Source: an uncultured Bacteroidota bacterium
GTDB taxonomy: Bacteria; Bacteroidota; Bacteroidia; Bacteroidales; 4484-276
DNA: 64,000 bases
Assembly (NCBI GenBank): GCA_903944895.1
Contig: CAJATL010000335.1
Span: forward strand, 1 to 64,000
Direction of reading: 5' to 3'
The position numbers and the translations under genes are program-made. Position 1 is the stretch's first letter. Every line of letters begins with the position of its first letter. Shown here one piece after another: positions 45,495 through 54,482 of this stretch. Under the pieces are notes generated by a model. That model did not search any database. It had not been told where the DNA came from and saw only the letters and a list, made by a program, of their open reading frames with translations.

Positions 45495-48206
45495 ATGTTG
45501 CATTTTAAAAATTTATCTGATATGCCAGCTAATCAAACAATTTCGGGCAATGTTTTTAACCTTTACGGCAATTCCCGCAGTGAGGAAATCGCCGAAAGGC
45601 CGGTAAAGAAATCACCTTCACTACGTGCCGGAAAACTCAGGGAACTTTATCTTCAGGCCAAATCATCGGCCAGCATGGAATTTCCGTATTGGTACACACG
45701 GCGCTGGGAAGTACTCGATGGCGAAATCACGATTGTACGCCGGGCCGCAGCATTAAAAGCCGGATTTGAACATCTGACACCAACTATTTTCCCGGGCGAA
45801 TTGCTGGTGATGGGAAAAACCCGCTACCTCCGCGGCTCGTATCCTTTGCCCTGGCTTTCGGAATCATTTTTTCTGGCTGCCGAAGATGAACTTTATAAAC
45901 AAGCTTTAAAAGATGGGAAAATTTCTGCCGACAAAGTTACAACGATGGGCCAGGGTGGCGGAAACGTGACCCACAGCGAAGGCAACGTAATTTCGATTGC
46001 CGGCAAATTCGGGATGCGAAAAGAAGAAATGCCGATGTTATTGAAAACCGCCCGCAAATGGCACAACAAATCCGTTGACGACATCGGCCACCGCTACGAG
46101 CAAATGGTGCCGGGCTACAAAGAAAAGGAAGCCATCATGCGGGCCGTGATCTGTATGTTCGACTCGGGTTATACTTTGCCCCAGGGGCGCGAGGTGATTA
46201 ATTATTATTACCCGCTGCAATACGGCATTAGCGGCATCATCAACATCTGCGAAAAAGCAATAAATGAAGTTGCCGGTGCGCCGGGAATGGACAGGCTTTA
46301 TTTTTACAAAGCTGTTATTTTGATGCTCGAAGGGGTAAAATCCTGGGTTTTGAACCATGCCACCGAAGCCCGGAATATGGCTTCTTACGAAAAAGAAGGC
46401 AGCCTTCAACAAACCGAATATCTCGAAATGGCCGAAAGGCTCGAATGGCTGGCCGAAAATCCTCCGCGCAATTTCCATGAAGCGCTTCAATTAACCTGGA
46501 TTTTTCATGTGGCTGTTTTGAACGAAGACGCCATTTCCGGGCTTTCGCCGGGAAGGCTGGGACAGGTTTTGTTTCCTTTCTGGAAACGCGACATGGATCG
46601 CGGAACCCTCGACCGCGAAAAAACCATCGAACTGCTCGAATGTATGCGCGTAAAATATACCTGCCTCGATTGTTTTGCTTCGATGGGCGTTGTTGGTGGC
46701 GTGCTTTCGGGCAACACATTCAACAACCTTTGTGTGGGCGGTTTAAAGAAGGATGGCTCCGATGCTTCCAACGAACTCGAGATGCTGATACTCGAATCAG
46801 GCATGACCTGCGACACGCCACAGCCCACGCTTTCTCTGCTTTTCGACGAAAAAACCCATGAAGGTTTTCTGATGCAGGGTGTGGAATGTACAAAAATCGG
46901 GACGGGTTACCCGGCCTGGGTAAATAACCGCACAGCCATGGAGTTTCTGATGTCGAACTTTGCCGACGAAGGAATGACCATCGAAGAAGCCCGCGCCTGG
47001 TCAATTGGCGGATGTCTCGAAACTTCGCCGGGAAGCTGGATGCCGCTGGAATTGGATGGAAAAATCCACTGGATTCCGGGAGGATCAGCACCGGCAACGA
47101 GCGTTGGTGTTCATTTTATATCGTTGCCCAAATTGCTCGAAGTTGTTCTTTTTGATGGCGTTGATCAGCGCACCGGTGAACGGATTTTCCCATCTCACCA
47201 GTTAAAACTGGAAACCTACGAGGAAGTCTGGCAGGCTTTCCGGCAATATTTCAGCCGGGCCGTGGAAGTGCTTACACTCACCAACAATATTCAGCACGAT
47301 GCCTGGCGAAAAATTACCCCCTCTATCGTTAATTCGATGCTGAAACCGGATTGTCTGGAAACCGGAAAAGACATCGGACAGCAGGGTTCACGGTTTAACC
47401 GCACTTTTAATGTCGAAATTTGTGGAGGTGTAAACCTGGTAAACTCGCTGGCTTCGATGAAATTAAATGTTTTCGAAAAGCAGCATTTTAGCCTGGATAA
47501 ACTGCGCGAAGCCATCCACGCTAACTTTGGTTATCAGACAGCAAAACAATCAGGCTCTTTTTCGTTGATGGAGCAGAAACCCGGAAACGATTACCGCGAA
47601 TGGATGAAAATTCATAAGCTTTGCCTCGATGCGCCAAAATTCGGAAACGACAATCCTTATGTTGATGAGCTTTTTGTGAGATGGCAGGATTTCTTTACAG
47701 GAATGTGCAGCAATTACAAATCGCTTTATGATAAGCCGCTCTATGCCTGCCAGATCTCGGTTTCCACGCATGCTCCGATGGGCGCGGTAACCGAAGCCAC
47801 CCCCGATGGGCGCCTTTGCGGGACAACCTTTGTGGATGGCTCTGTTTCGGCATACCCGGGAACCGACAAAAACGGCCCTTACGCCTTGTTTAATTCGGCA
47901 ACCTGCTTCAACCATGCCACTTCTCAAAATTCGCAACTTAACATGAAAATCCATCCTTCGGCGGTTTCAGGACGTGAAGGCTCGCGAAAGTTCCTCGACC
48001 TCATCCGCTCTTATCTCCGCAAAGGAGCTTTTCATATACAGTTTAATATTGTTGACTCGAAAATGCTGCGCGAAGCCCAGGCCGATCCCGAAAAGTACCG
48101 CGGATTGATGGTGCGCGTTGCCGGTTTTACGCAATATTGGGTCGAGTTGGGCAAACAAATCCAGGATGAAGTCATTGCCCGGACAGAATATCAGGAATTA
48201 TCATAA
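45495..48206 (+). CDS. hpdB: 4-hydroxyphenylacetate decarboxylase, glycyl-radical large subunit
   Basis: The 903-aa glycyl radical enzyme decarboxylates 4-hydroxyphenylacetate to p-cresol in tyrosine fermentation. Relative to the thiyl Cys507 (GGCLETSPGSW), the residues I recall from the Clostridium enzyme fall at identical spacing: Ser348 (Ser344), Glu509 (Glu505), His540 (His536), Glu641 (Glu637) and radical Gly877 (Gly873) in RVAGFTQYW. His540 and Glu641 correspond to the phenol-OH contacts, which favours 4-hydroxyphenylacetate over indoleacetate or phenylacetate. ATG 45522 is an alternative start. hpdC follows after 11 bases. Confidence 0.93.
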   Translation: MLHFKNLSDMPANQTISGNVFNLYGNSRSEEIAERPVKKSPSLRAGKLRELYLQAKSSASMEFPYWYTRRWEVLDGEITIVRRAAALKAGFEHLTPTIFPGELLVMGKTRYLRGSYPLPWLSESFFLAAEDELYKQALKDGKISADKVTTMGQGGGNVTHSEGNVISIAGKFGMRKEEMPMLLKTARKWHNKSVDDIGHRYEQMVPGYKEKEAIMRAVICMFDSGYTLPQGREVINYYYPLQYGISGIINICEKAINEVAGAPGMDRLYFYKAVILMLEGVKSWVLNHATEARNMASYEKEGSLQQTEYLEMAERLEWLAENPPRNFHEALQLTWIFHVAVLNEDAISGLSPGRLGQVLFPFWKRDMDRGTLDREKTIELLECMRVKYTCLDCFASMGVVGGVLSGNTFNNLCVGGLKKDGSDASNELEMLILESGMTCDTPQPTLSLLFDEKTHEGFLMQGVECTKIGTGYPAWVNNRTAMEFLMSNFADEGMTIEEARAWSIGGCLETSPGSWMPLELDGKIHWIPGGSAPATSVGVHFISLPKLLEVVLFDGVDQRTGERIFPSHQLKLETYEEVWQAFRQYFSRAVEVLTLTNNIQHDAWRKITPSIVNSMLKPDCLETGKDIGQQGSRFNRTFNVEICGGVNLVNSLASMKLNVFEKQHFSLDKLREAIHANFGYQTAKQSGSFSLMEQKPGNDYREWMKIHKLCLDAPKFGNDNPYVDELFVRWQDFFTGMCSNYKSLYDKPLYACQISVSTHAPMGAVTEATPDGRLCGTTFVDGSVSAYPGTDKNGPYALFNSATCFNHATSQNSQLNMKIHPSAVSGREGSRKFLDLIRSYLRKGAFHIQFNIVDSKMLREAQADPEKYRGLMVRVAGFTQYWVELGKQIQDEVIARTEYQELS

Positions 48207-48217
48207 CCACAAAAAAT

Positions 48218-48475
48218 ATGGAAAATCATCATAAAGACTGCCGCCATTACCTGCCTGTTGATGTGTTCAAAGGCATCTGCAAACGCGACAAAGAAAACAT
48301 TGCTGCCGACGGCGAATCGTGCCAGCACTTCGACCAGATTGCGCAATGCCTGTTCTGCCGACACTTTACGCCTTCCGGCGAATTTATCGGGCAGTGCATG
48401 GGAAAAACCGAAGCCTGGCCCGAAATGATCGCAACCACCTGCATGGATTTTGAATGGGAAATCAGAAAAAACTAA
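48218..48475 (+). CDS. hpdC: 4-hydroxyphenylacetate decarboxylase, Fe-S small subunit
   Basis: This 85-aa Cys-rich protein matches the HpdC subunit (about 86 aa), which holds two [4Fe-4S] clusters and is needed for oligomer state and activity. Ligand candidates are His5, Cys8, Cys21 and Cys35 for one cluster and Cys44, Cys47, Cys60 and Cys75 for the other; the spacing His-3-Cys-13-Cys and Cys-3-Cys-13-Cys agrees with what I recall of the clostridial subunit. This subunit distinguishes arylacetate decarboxylases from pyruvate formate-lyase relatives. It overlaps hpdA by 22 bases. Confidence 0.92.
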   Translation: MENHHKDCRHYLPVDVFKGICKRDKENIAADGESCQHFDQIAQCLFCRHFTPSGEFIGQCMGKTEAWPEMIATTCMDFEWEIRKN

Positions 48476-49392
48476 GCGCTGTTATATTCGATATTCAGGG
48501 ATTCTCGGTCCACGACGGGCCGGGCTGTCGGACTTTGATATTTATGAAAGGCTGCCCGCTGCGCTGTTCGTGGTGTTCGAATCCCGAAGGACAGTTGCCT
48601 TTTCCCGAGCCACTTTACAGGCATGAAAAATGTTTGATGGATTTGAATTGTGTGAATGCCTGCACGCATCAGGCTATCCGGGAAAATGGAAATTCGTTGG
48701 TTATCCAGAAAGAACTTTGCAGAGATTGTGCCAGCCACGAATGTATCGGCAGTTGTTATAGCCGTGCTCTGGAATTGGCCGGTTATACGATAACTTTGGA
48801 CGATCTCATTACAAAAATCCAGCGCGACAGGCCGTTTTGGGGTTCCGAAGGCGGAGTTACACTAACGGGAGGCGAGCCTTTTGCACAGCATGAATTTACA
48901 TACCGGTTTCTCGAAAAATGCTATAACACACACATCCACACCGCCATCGAAACCTGCGGATATATCCCCTGGCAAAATATTGAGCCTTTGCTCGATTTCC
49001 TCGACTGGATTTTTTATGACCTCAAACATGCCGACACCAAAATGCACCAACACGAAACCGGCGCAGGCAACGAACTTATTTTTGAAAATGCCCTTAGAAT
49101 TTCACAACGATTTAGCGGCAGATTGATATACCGACTTCCGCTCATTCCGGCATACAATGACGACGAAGCAACCATTGCCGGAATCGCCTCGTTTATCAGA
49201 TCAACCGGCAGGAACGAAGTAAATGTTTTGCCCATGCACCACCTCGGCAGCGAAAAACATATTTTGTCCGGAAAAGAAGATTACCGCTGGAAATCCCGGC
49301 CTATTCCTGACCAAAAACATTTGCTCCGGATTAAAGACTGGTTCGAAGATTTGGGGGTGAAGTGTTATACGGGGAGTGAAACACCTTTTTGA
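48454..49392 (+). CDS. hpdA: 4-hydroxyphenylacetate decarboxylase activating enzyme (radical SAM)
   Basis: This 312-aa radical SAM activase has the cluster motif CPLRCSWC (Cys34, Cys38, Cys41), an inserted ferredoxin-like Cys region (CLMDLNCVNAC and CRDCASHECIGSC) and TLTGGEP. It installs the glycyl radical on HpdB at the expense of S-adenosylmethionine. Length and insert match HpdA (about 316 aa). The order hpdB-hpdC-hpdA with overlaps equals the clostridial operon. Confidence 0.92.
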   Translation: MGNQKKLSAVIFDIQGFSVHDGPGCRTLIFMKGCPLRCSWCSNPEGQLPFPEPLYRHEKCLMDLNCVNACTHQAIRENGNSLVIQKELCRDCASHECIGSCYSRALELAGYTITLDDLITKIQRDRPFWGSEGGVTLTGGEPFAQHEFTYRFLEKCYNTHIHTAIETCGYIPWQNIEPLLDFLDWIFYDLKHADTKMHQHETGAGNELIFENALRISQRFSGRLIYRLPLIPAYNDDEATIAGIASFIRSTGRNEVNVLPMHHLGSEKHILSGKEDYRWKSRPIPDQKHLLRIKDWFEDLGVKCYTGSETPF

Positions 49393-49811
49393 GGAAAATC
49401 TCAAAAAACAAATCTCAAAACTCAGATTACCGCGGAGGCACGGAGAACACGGAGAAGAAAATCACAAAACTCAAAACTCAAATTACAAAAGGACAAAAAG
49501 TAAAAGTAATGTCGCTTTATGATCTTTGGTTTGCTGGAAGTTATCTTGCAATCGCCGGAAATCATCTTACGGTGACGAAATGTCATCTTTGGGTCATCGG
49601 AAGTCATCTGTCGGTGGTTCAAAGTCTTCTTTCACTTGTTCAATCCCGGCTTTTATACAAATTATATGAATGCCAGGATTATTGTTGATTTGGGGGTGGG
49701 AAAGAAGGTGGGGGAAACGGCGAGGAAGTAGGGGTGGTAACAGAGGGGTATAGGTTGAATATAACATTTGAAATAAGGTGTGTAATTTCACCCATTTTTT
49801 AGAAAATTTTA
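49393..49811. other. Intergenic region of 419 bases holding degenerate repeats
   Basis: No gene is supported. It contains a CGCGGAGGCACGGAGAACAC tract (49429-49450), then five 21-bp units (49536-49640) described separately, then G-rich unstructured sequence to 49800. The plus-strand 99-codon ORF and the minus-strand 66-codon ORF here are open only because the 21-bp period keeps frame. Confidence 0.7.
49536..49640. repeat. Five degenerate 21-bp tandem repeats
   Basis: The units share the pattern GGAAnTCATCTTnGGGTnATC (the third reads AAATGTCATCTTTGGGTCATC). The period is exactly 21 bases over 105 bases. There are no conserved spacers, so it is not a CRISPR array. The role is unknown. Confidence 0.75.
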
Positions 49812-50606
49812 TTATAATTTCGGTTCAATTCTTACAATAATATTCAAATTTCCTCTTTGGCCACACAAATCGTTTTCAATTCCAGTGGGATTTTCTATCC
49901 ATCCGTCAGGGTCATAAACAAAACAAAATAAAGTGTCAATATCTGGATATACCTTATATCTATCGATGTCAATAATTAATTGTTCACCCAATTCTTTAGA
50001 TTTTAAAGTAGATCGGGATTTCTTTATTTCAATTGCAATATTTTCATTTTTTAAGACAAAATCAATTCTTGAATTTCCGCCGGCGTATAGTGGAACATAA
50101 GATTCTGGTCTAATGTCATCAAAAAATAGGCGCAATAGTGCATGAAATAAATCTTGTACATCATATTCATCAATAACATTAAGAGTCTCCTTGTCATTGT
50201 GCCTCTTCCTTAATTGTCTTGCAACATTATGAAATCTACTTGTAATAATATTTACAACACTAAAAGGATTTGAATTGGTTGAGTCAACTGTTTTCTCTGT
50301 TTCCAATATAGAAATATAGCTGATTGCTTTTTCAACTTCAAACAACAACAATTCCAACTGGCTTTTATTATAAACAGTGTAAGACTTGTGTAATCCTTGA
50401 ACTGTCTTAGTAATTGGACTAAGTGTTCCAATAAGATCATCAAATATTTCCTGGTCAACCTGTTTTAGATTACTAACAATTTGTTTAAAGTCTACAAACA
50501 ATCTTTCATATTCAGGTTTAGGATGATCATCCTCTCGATTTTTGCGGAATTCCAACAGTTTTTCATTTATTAATCTGAGTTTCGATTTCAATAATGCAAT
50601 TTTCAT
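49812..50606 (-). CDS. PD-(D/E)XK nuclease (DpnII/MboI-like domain) with helical N terminus
   Basis: The 264-aa protein has a helical, charged N-terminal half (1-110) and a C-terminal nuclease domain: RFHNVARQLRKR, DEYDVQDLFHALLRLFFDDIRPE, then Asp182 in RIDFVL and Glu193/Lys195 in IEIKK, followed by ELGEQLIIDIDRY and CFVYDPDGWIENP. This matches the REase DpnII/MboI-like family (PF18742) as I recall it. No methyltransferase is nearby. It starts 34 bases after a pentapeptide-repeat gene on the same strand. The region is visibly AT-rich relative to its neighbours. Confidence 0.85.
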   Translation of the reverse strand: MKIALLKSKLRLINEKLLEFRKNREDDHPKPEYERLFVDFKQIVSNLKQVDQEIFDDLIGTLSPITKTVQGLHKSYTVYNKSQLELLLFEVEKAISYISILETEKTVDSTNSNPFSVVNIITSRFHNVARQLRKRHNDKETLNVIDEYDVQDLFHALLRLFFDDIRPESYVPLYAGGNSRIDFVLKNENIAIEIKKSRSTLKSKELGEQLIIDIDRYKVYPDIDTLFCFVYDPDGWIENPTGIENDLCGQRGNLNIIVRIEPKL

Positions 50607-50640
50607 AATTATTTAGGTTAATTCTGCAATGTCCTATAAC

Positions 50641-52752
50641 TTATTTAGTATTGGTTTTGTCTTTTACTATGTAAAGAAAATTTCCAATAAACCCATTTTC
50701 CTCTGTGGAAACAAAGTATTTTTGTTCAATTTCCACAAAGCCGTCACAATTCAGTTCTTTTAGATTTTTTATCCAATCTGGGTTATCTACCCTAGCCCCA
50801 TTAAGGTTTGTGCCGCTAAGGTTAGTACCGCTAAAGACGGTATTGCGAAGATTAGCCCCACTAAGGTTAGCCTGGTGAAGATTAGCCTTGGTAAAATTAA
50901 CTTGGTTAAAGTCAAAATCATGAAGGTCAGACCCGCTAAGGTCAGCACCACTTAGATTAGCACCACGAAGGTCAGCACCATGAAGGTCCGTGGAAACATG
51001 GACAAGAGGCACATCATAATCATAATTATCATCATTTTCAAAATCGGGATTATAACGATAATACTTGAGATCTTTATAGGAATAATTATTAAGTTTGGCA
51101 TTGCTAAGATCAGCATCTTTAAGTATTGCACCACTTAGGTTAGTACCATTCAGGTTCGAACCACTTAGGTTAGCACTACGAAAATTTGCATTATGTAAAT
51201 CAGAAAAAGCAAGGTTAGCATCAGTAAGATTTGCAAGTTTTAGGTCAGCATTATGAAGGTCAGCCTGGCGGAGAACAGCCCCGCTCATGTCAGCTCCGCA
51301 TAAATTTGAGTTACTTAGATTAGCAAAACTAAGATTAGTTTCGCGCGGTTCCATAAAATAATGATTCCAATAGCCACCAATTTTAAGGTCAACATCACTA
51401 AGGTTGGCACCACTTAGATTTGCACTGTTTAAAACAACACCACATAAGTTTGCGCCGCGAAGGTTAGCACCACATAAGTTAGCACCGCGAAGGTTCGCAA
51501 TATTCATATCAATACCGTGAAGGTCAACAGCCTTGAGGATGGCATCAGTTAAATCCGCCCCTATTAATTTAACACCACTAAGGTTAGTCTCACGTAGGTC
51601 AGCGCCGATTAGTTTTGCCCCGCTTAAATCAGAATTACTAAGGTCAGCATTATGGAAATCAGCACCAACCAGGTCGGTATACTTGAGGTTTGAATTTAAT
51701 ATATTAGCACCTTGTAGGTTAACATTTATTAGTGTAGCACTTTGTAGGTTTGTGTTTTTTAAGCGTGCATCATTTAAGTTAGCACCACTAAGATTAACTT
51801 TACGAAAGTCTTGATCACTGTATGTCCTTTGATCCTCATGAATATATCCAATGGATAGGTTGGCACGATTTAGATTAGCACCACTAAGATTAGCACCACT
51901 TAAATTAGCTCCGCAAAGATTAGCACCATGTAAGTCAGCACCGATTAGTTTTGCGTCGCATAGGTTAGCAAAGAAAAAATTTCCCTTGTTTAGGTCAGCC
52001 TCACTAAGATTGGACATACTTAGGTCTGAACGACTAAGGTTAGTTCTCTTACGCAAAACCTTGTTAAAGCATAGTCTAGCACCAGTTAGATCTGTACCAC
52101 TTAAGGAGGCATCACTAAGGTCTGCACCACTAAAATCTGCACCCCTAAGGTCCGCACCGCGAAGATCAGCACGTATGAGTTTAGCACCACAAAGCAATGT
52201 AGCAACAATGTTAGTATCGCTCTCGTAAATACGACGACGGTTAAACTCGTCATCACTTAGGTAATATTGGCTGAGGTCGGCAAAGGTAAGGTTAGAATCA
52301 CAAAGGTTAGCTTCAATAAGGTTAGCACCGCAAAGGTCTGCATGACTTATATTAGTGCCATTTAGGTTGGCACTTCTAAGGAATGACATTATTAGGTTAA
52401 TACCTTGAAGATCATTATGACTAAGATTAGTACCCTCAAGGTTAGCATTGTTCATGATAGCAAATTTAAGTTTTGTAGTGCTAAGATCAACGAACGCAAG
52501 GTTAGCCCAACTCAGGTCAGAAGCCCTTAGGTCAGCACCACTTAAGAAAGCATTTAGAAGATTTGCACCGCAAAGATTGGTACTATATAAGTTAATGCCG
52601 CGTAGATTAGACCCACTTAAAATAGCACCACGAAGGTTTGCATTATGTAAGTCAGTACCATGAAGGTCAACATCGCTCAAATCAGCATAATTTAAGTCCA
52701 TTTTTTCTACAGAGCCTTTTTTTAATCGTTCAATTAGCTTCTCTTTGTCCAT
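50641..52752 (-). CDS. Giant pentapeptide-repeat protein
   Basis: This protein of about 703 aa is built almost entirely of A(N/D)LXX pentapeptides from residue 20 to about 650 (for example NLCGANLSGANLSGANL), giving some 30 coils of a right-handed quadrilateral beta-helix. Two short interruptions occur near SQYYLSDDEFNRRRIYE and around NNYSYKDLKYY. A non-repeat C-terminal tail of about 50 residues (WIKNLKELNCDGF onwards) may be a binding module. There is no signal peptide. Smaller relatives (Qnr, MfpA, AlbG) mimic DNA and bind gyrase. It shares a transcript with the nuclease downstream. Confidence 0.88.
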   Translation of the reverse strand: MDKEKLIERLKKGSVEKMDLNYADLSDVDLHGTDLHNANLRGAILSGSNLRGINLYSTNLCGANLLNAFLSGADLRASDLSWANLAFVDLSTTKLKFAIMNNANLEGTNLSHNDLQGINLIMSFLRSANLNGTNISHADLCGANLIEANLCDSNLTFADLSQYYLSDDEFNRRRIYESDTNIVATLLCGAKLIRADLRGADLRGADFSGADLSDASLSGTDLTGARLCFNKVLRKRTNLSRSDLSMSNLSEADLNKGNFFFANLCDAKLIGADLHGANLCGANLSGANLSGANLNRANLSIGYIHEDQRTYSDQDFRKVNLSGANLNDARLKNTNLQSATLINVNLQGANILNSNLKYTDLVGADFHNADLSNSDLSGAKLIGADLRETNLSGVKLIGADLTDAILKAVDLHGIDMNIANLRGANLCGANLRGANLCGVVLNSANLSGANLSDVDLKIGGYWNHYFMEPRETNLSFANLSNSNLCGADMSGAVLRQADLHNADLKLANLTDANLAFSDLHNANFRSANLSGSNLNGTNLSGAILKDADLSNAKLNNYSYKDLKYYRYNPDFENDDNYDYDVPLVHVSTDLHGADLRGANLSGADLSGSDLHDFDFNQVNFTKANLHQANLSGANLRNTVFSGTNLSGTNLNGARVDNPDWIKNLKELNCDGFVEIEQKYFVSTEENGFIGNFLYIVKDKTNTK

Positions 52753-52795
52753 CACTTTATTAATTATTTGGTTTCATAATATCGTATCTCATTTA

Positions 52796-52868
52796 GCAGA
52801 ACGTTTTCTTTGGTTGTGCAGAACGTTTATCGTTTTATCTATAGTCCCCAAACAGGGTTTCAAAGATA
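52796..52868 (-). promoter_or_regulatory. Promoter and direct-repeat leader of the pentapeptide/nuclease operon
   Basis: A minus-strand TATCTTTG (52861-52868) fits the minus-7 element, giving a leader of about 100 bases. Inside it the 11-mer GCAGAACGTTT occurs twice (52796-52806 and 52818-52828), exactly 22 bases apart, about two helical turns, like a repressor site bound on one face. No matching TTTG minus-33 box was seen. Confidence 0.4.
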
Positions 52869-52938
52869 GAAAAAGAATATAGGGGTTAGTTGTTTATTAT
52901 GATGATTTTATCAGATTTACCCTTACAAACGTACCCAT

Positions 52939-54018
52939 TTATTTTTTCAAAACCACAAAATAATTCTTCTTAAACTTTAAAGCCACGTTAACCAGCGCAA
53001 TCATCACCGGCACTTCGACCAATGGGCCGATAACTGCGGTAAAGGCTTCACCGGAATTAATACCGAAAACAGCAATGGCCACGGCAATGGCCAGCTCGAA
53101 ATTGTTGCTGGCAGCAGTAAACGAAAGGGTTGTTGCCTGTTCGTAGGTGGCGCCGGCTTTTTTACTCATCAGAAACGACAGCAGGAACATCACCAAAAAG
53201 TAGATGATGAGCGGGATGGCTATCAAAATTACGTCAAAAGGCAGTTTAACGATATATTCGCCTTTAAGCGAAAACATCACCAGAATGGTAAACAACAATG
53301 CTATCAGTGTAAGCGGACTGATTTTGGGAATAAACCTGCTGTGATACCATTCTTTGCTTTTTACCCGGATGAGGATAAAACGTGTGAGAAAGCCTGCGAT
53401 GAAAGGGATTCCGAGGTAAATAAAAACGCTTTCGGCAATTTGGCCGATGGTGATTTTTTCGACTACGCTGCTCGTGGGAACGCCAAACCAGCCGGGAAGT
53501 ATCGCAATAAAAAGGTAGGCGTAAACCGAGAAAAGCAAAACCTGGAAAATGGAATTAAACGCCACCAGTCCGGCGCAATATTCGGTGTCGCCTTTGGCAA
53601 GGTCGTTCCACACAATGACCATGGCGATACAGCGCGCCAGGCCAATCAGGATAATTCCGTACATGTAGGGCAAGTTTGCATTGTTTTCGCCCGGGAAAAT
53701 TTTGAAGAAAACAATGGCCAGCGTAAACATCAAAACCGGCCCGATAAGCCAGTTTTGAACGAGCGAAAGGCCAAGAATTTTAAAGTTACCGAAAACGCCG
53801 CCCAACTCTTCGTATTTTACTTTGGCTAAGGGCGGGTACATCATCAGGATAAGCCCGATGGCGATGGGGATGTTGGTGGTGCTTTCGGGTGAGGATTTTA
53901 ACGATTCCCAGAAACCAACAATGCCCGGGAAGAAATATCCTGAGAAAACGCCAATAAACATGGCCAGAAAAATCCACAGGGTTAAATACCTGTCGAGGAA
54001 TTTTAGTCTCTTTTTCAT
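52939..54018 (-). CDS. acr3: Arsenite efflux transporter, ACR3 family
   Basis: The 359-aa protein has ten hydrophobic spans and the ACR3 signatures [29 protein letters not shown] (with the conserved Cys needed for arsenite transport), and [19 protein letters not shown] near the end. It exports As(III), driven by the proton gradient. It is the last gene of the arsR-led operon and is separated from arsC by a four-helix-bundle insert. Confidence 0.94.
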   Translation of the reverse strand: MKKRLKFLDRYLTLWIFLAMFIGVFSGYFFPGIVGFWESLKSSPESTTNIPIAIGLILMMYPPLAKVKYEELGGVFGNFKILGLSLVQNWLIGPVLMFTLAIVFFKIFPGENNANLPYMYGIILIGLARCIAMVIVWNDLAKGDTEYCAGLVAFNSIFQVLLFSVYAYLFIAILPGWFGVPTSSVVEKITIGQIAESVFIYLGIPFIAGFLTRFILIRVKSKEWYHSRFIPKISPLTLIALLFTILVMFSLKGEYIVKLPFDVILIAIPLIIYFLVMFLLSFLMSKKAGATYEQATTLSFTAASNNFELAIAVAIAVFGINSGEAFTAVIGPLVEVPVMIALVNVALKFKKNYFVVLKK

Positions 54019-54042
54019 ATTAAAAGAATTTGAAAATTGGTC

Positions 54043-54482
54043 AATTTGAAAATTTGAAAATGAAATAACGAAACAATTTAACCAAAAGATAGTAGACGAA
54101 AGAATGGAGCATTAATGGGATTTTGAGGAGCTGATTATTTTTGTGAGTATTTTTATGAGTTCTCCCGCTTTTTCCAAAAGTTCTTCGTTAAAAGGATATG
54201 ATGGTGAATGTTTACACAACAAAAGCCAGTATTCGGTTTCATCGGCTTCTTTTGCTGCAATTTTCATTTTATGTATGAAGTCAGCTTTACTTTCAGCATT
54301 CTGAGCCTCTCTGATATTTGCACCAATTGATGTTCCTGATTTTAATAATTGCCTGGCAATTACATACTTTCTATGTTCCTCCAGTAATTCTGAATAGTCA
54401 ATAATATCAAGTGCAAACTCAAGTGTGAGCTTTACAATTACATTTTCTTTATCGCTTCTCATAATTTTCAAATTTTCAAATT
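54043..54482. mobile_element. Possible small inserted element with 19-bp inverted ends
   Basis: AATTTGAAAATTTGAAAAT at 54043-54061 and its exact complement at 54464-54482 bracket the four-helix-bundle gene, making a 440-base unit between arsC and acr3. The right end overlaps the arsC stop codon by 2 bases. The arms are internally periodic and AT-rich, so chance is not excluded, and no target duplication is visible. Confidence 0.35.
54112..54462 (-). CDS. Four-helix-bundle protein (S23/23S-IVS family)
   Basis: This protein of about 116 aa has the family pattern KLTLEFALDIIDYSE, RQLLKSGTSIGANIREAQNAESKADFIHKM and KEADETEYWLLL. Relatives are encoded inside 23S rRNA intervening sequences and as scattered stand-alone genes in Bacteroidota; their function is unknown. 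The ORF track starts at a TTG (54471); ATG 54462 is preferred. It breaks the arsC-acr3 pair and lies inside a 19-bp inverted repeat, which suggests an insertion rather than a role in arsenic resistance. Confidence 0.88.
   Translation of the reverse strand: MRSDKENVIVKLTLEFALDIIDYSELLEEHRKYVIARQLLKSGTSIGANIREAQNAESKADFIHKMKIAAKEADETEYWLLLCKHSPSYPFNEELLEKAGELIKILTKIISSSKSH

Noticed and set aside
49389-49688. Plus-strand 99-codon ORF after hpdA
   Set aside because: Its middle is the 21-bp repeat, which keeps frame by period alone; the translated product is a 7-residue degenerate repeat with no recognisable domain.
49812-50606. Type II restriction-modification system
   Set aside because: The nuclease domain resembles DpnII/MboI relatives, but no DNA methyltransferase gene lies in the window near it.
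51533-52228. Plus-strand ORFs antisense to the pentapeptide gene
   Set aside because: The repetitive coding strand yields repetitive open frames on the other strand (Leu/Ala/Pro-rich); the minus-strand beta-helix is clearly the real product.
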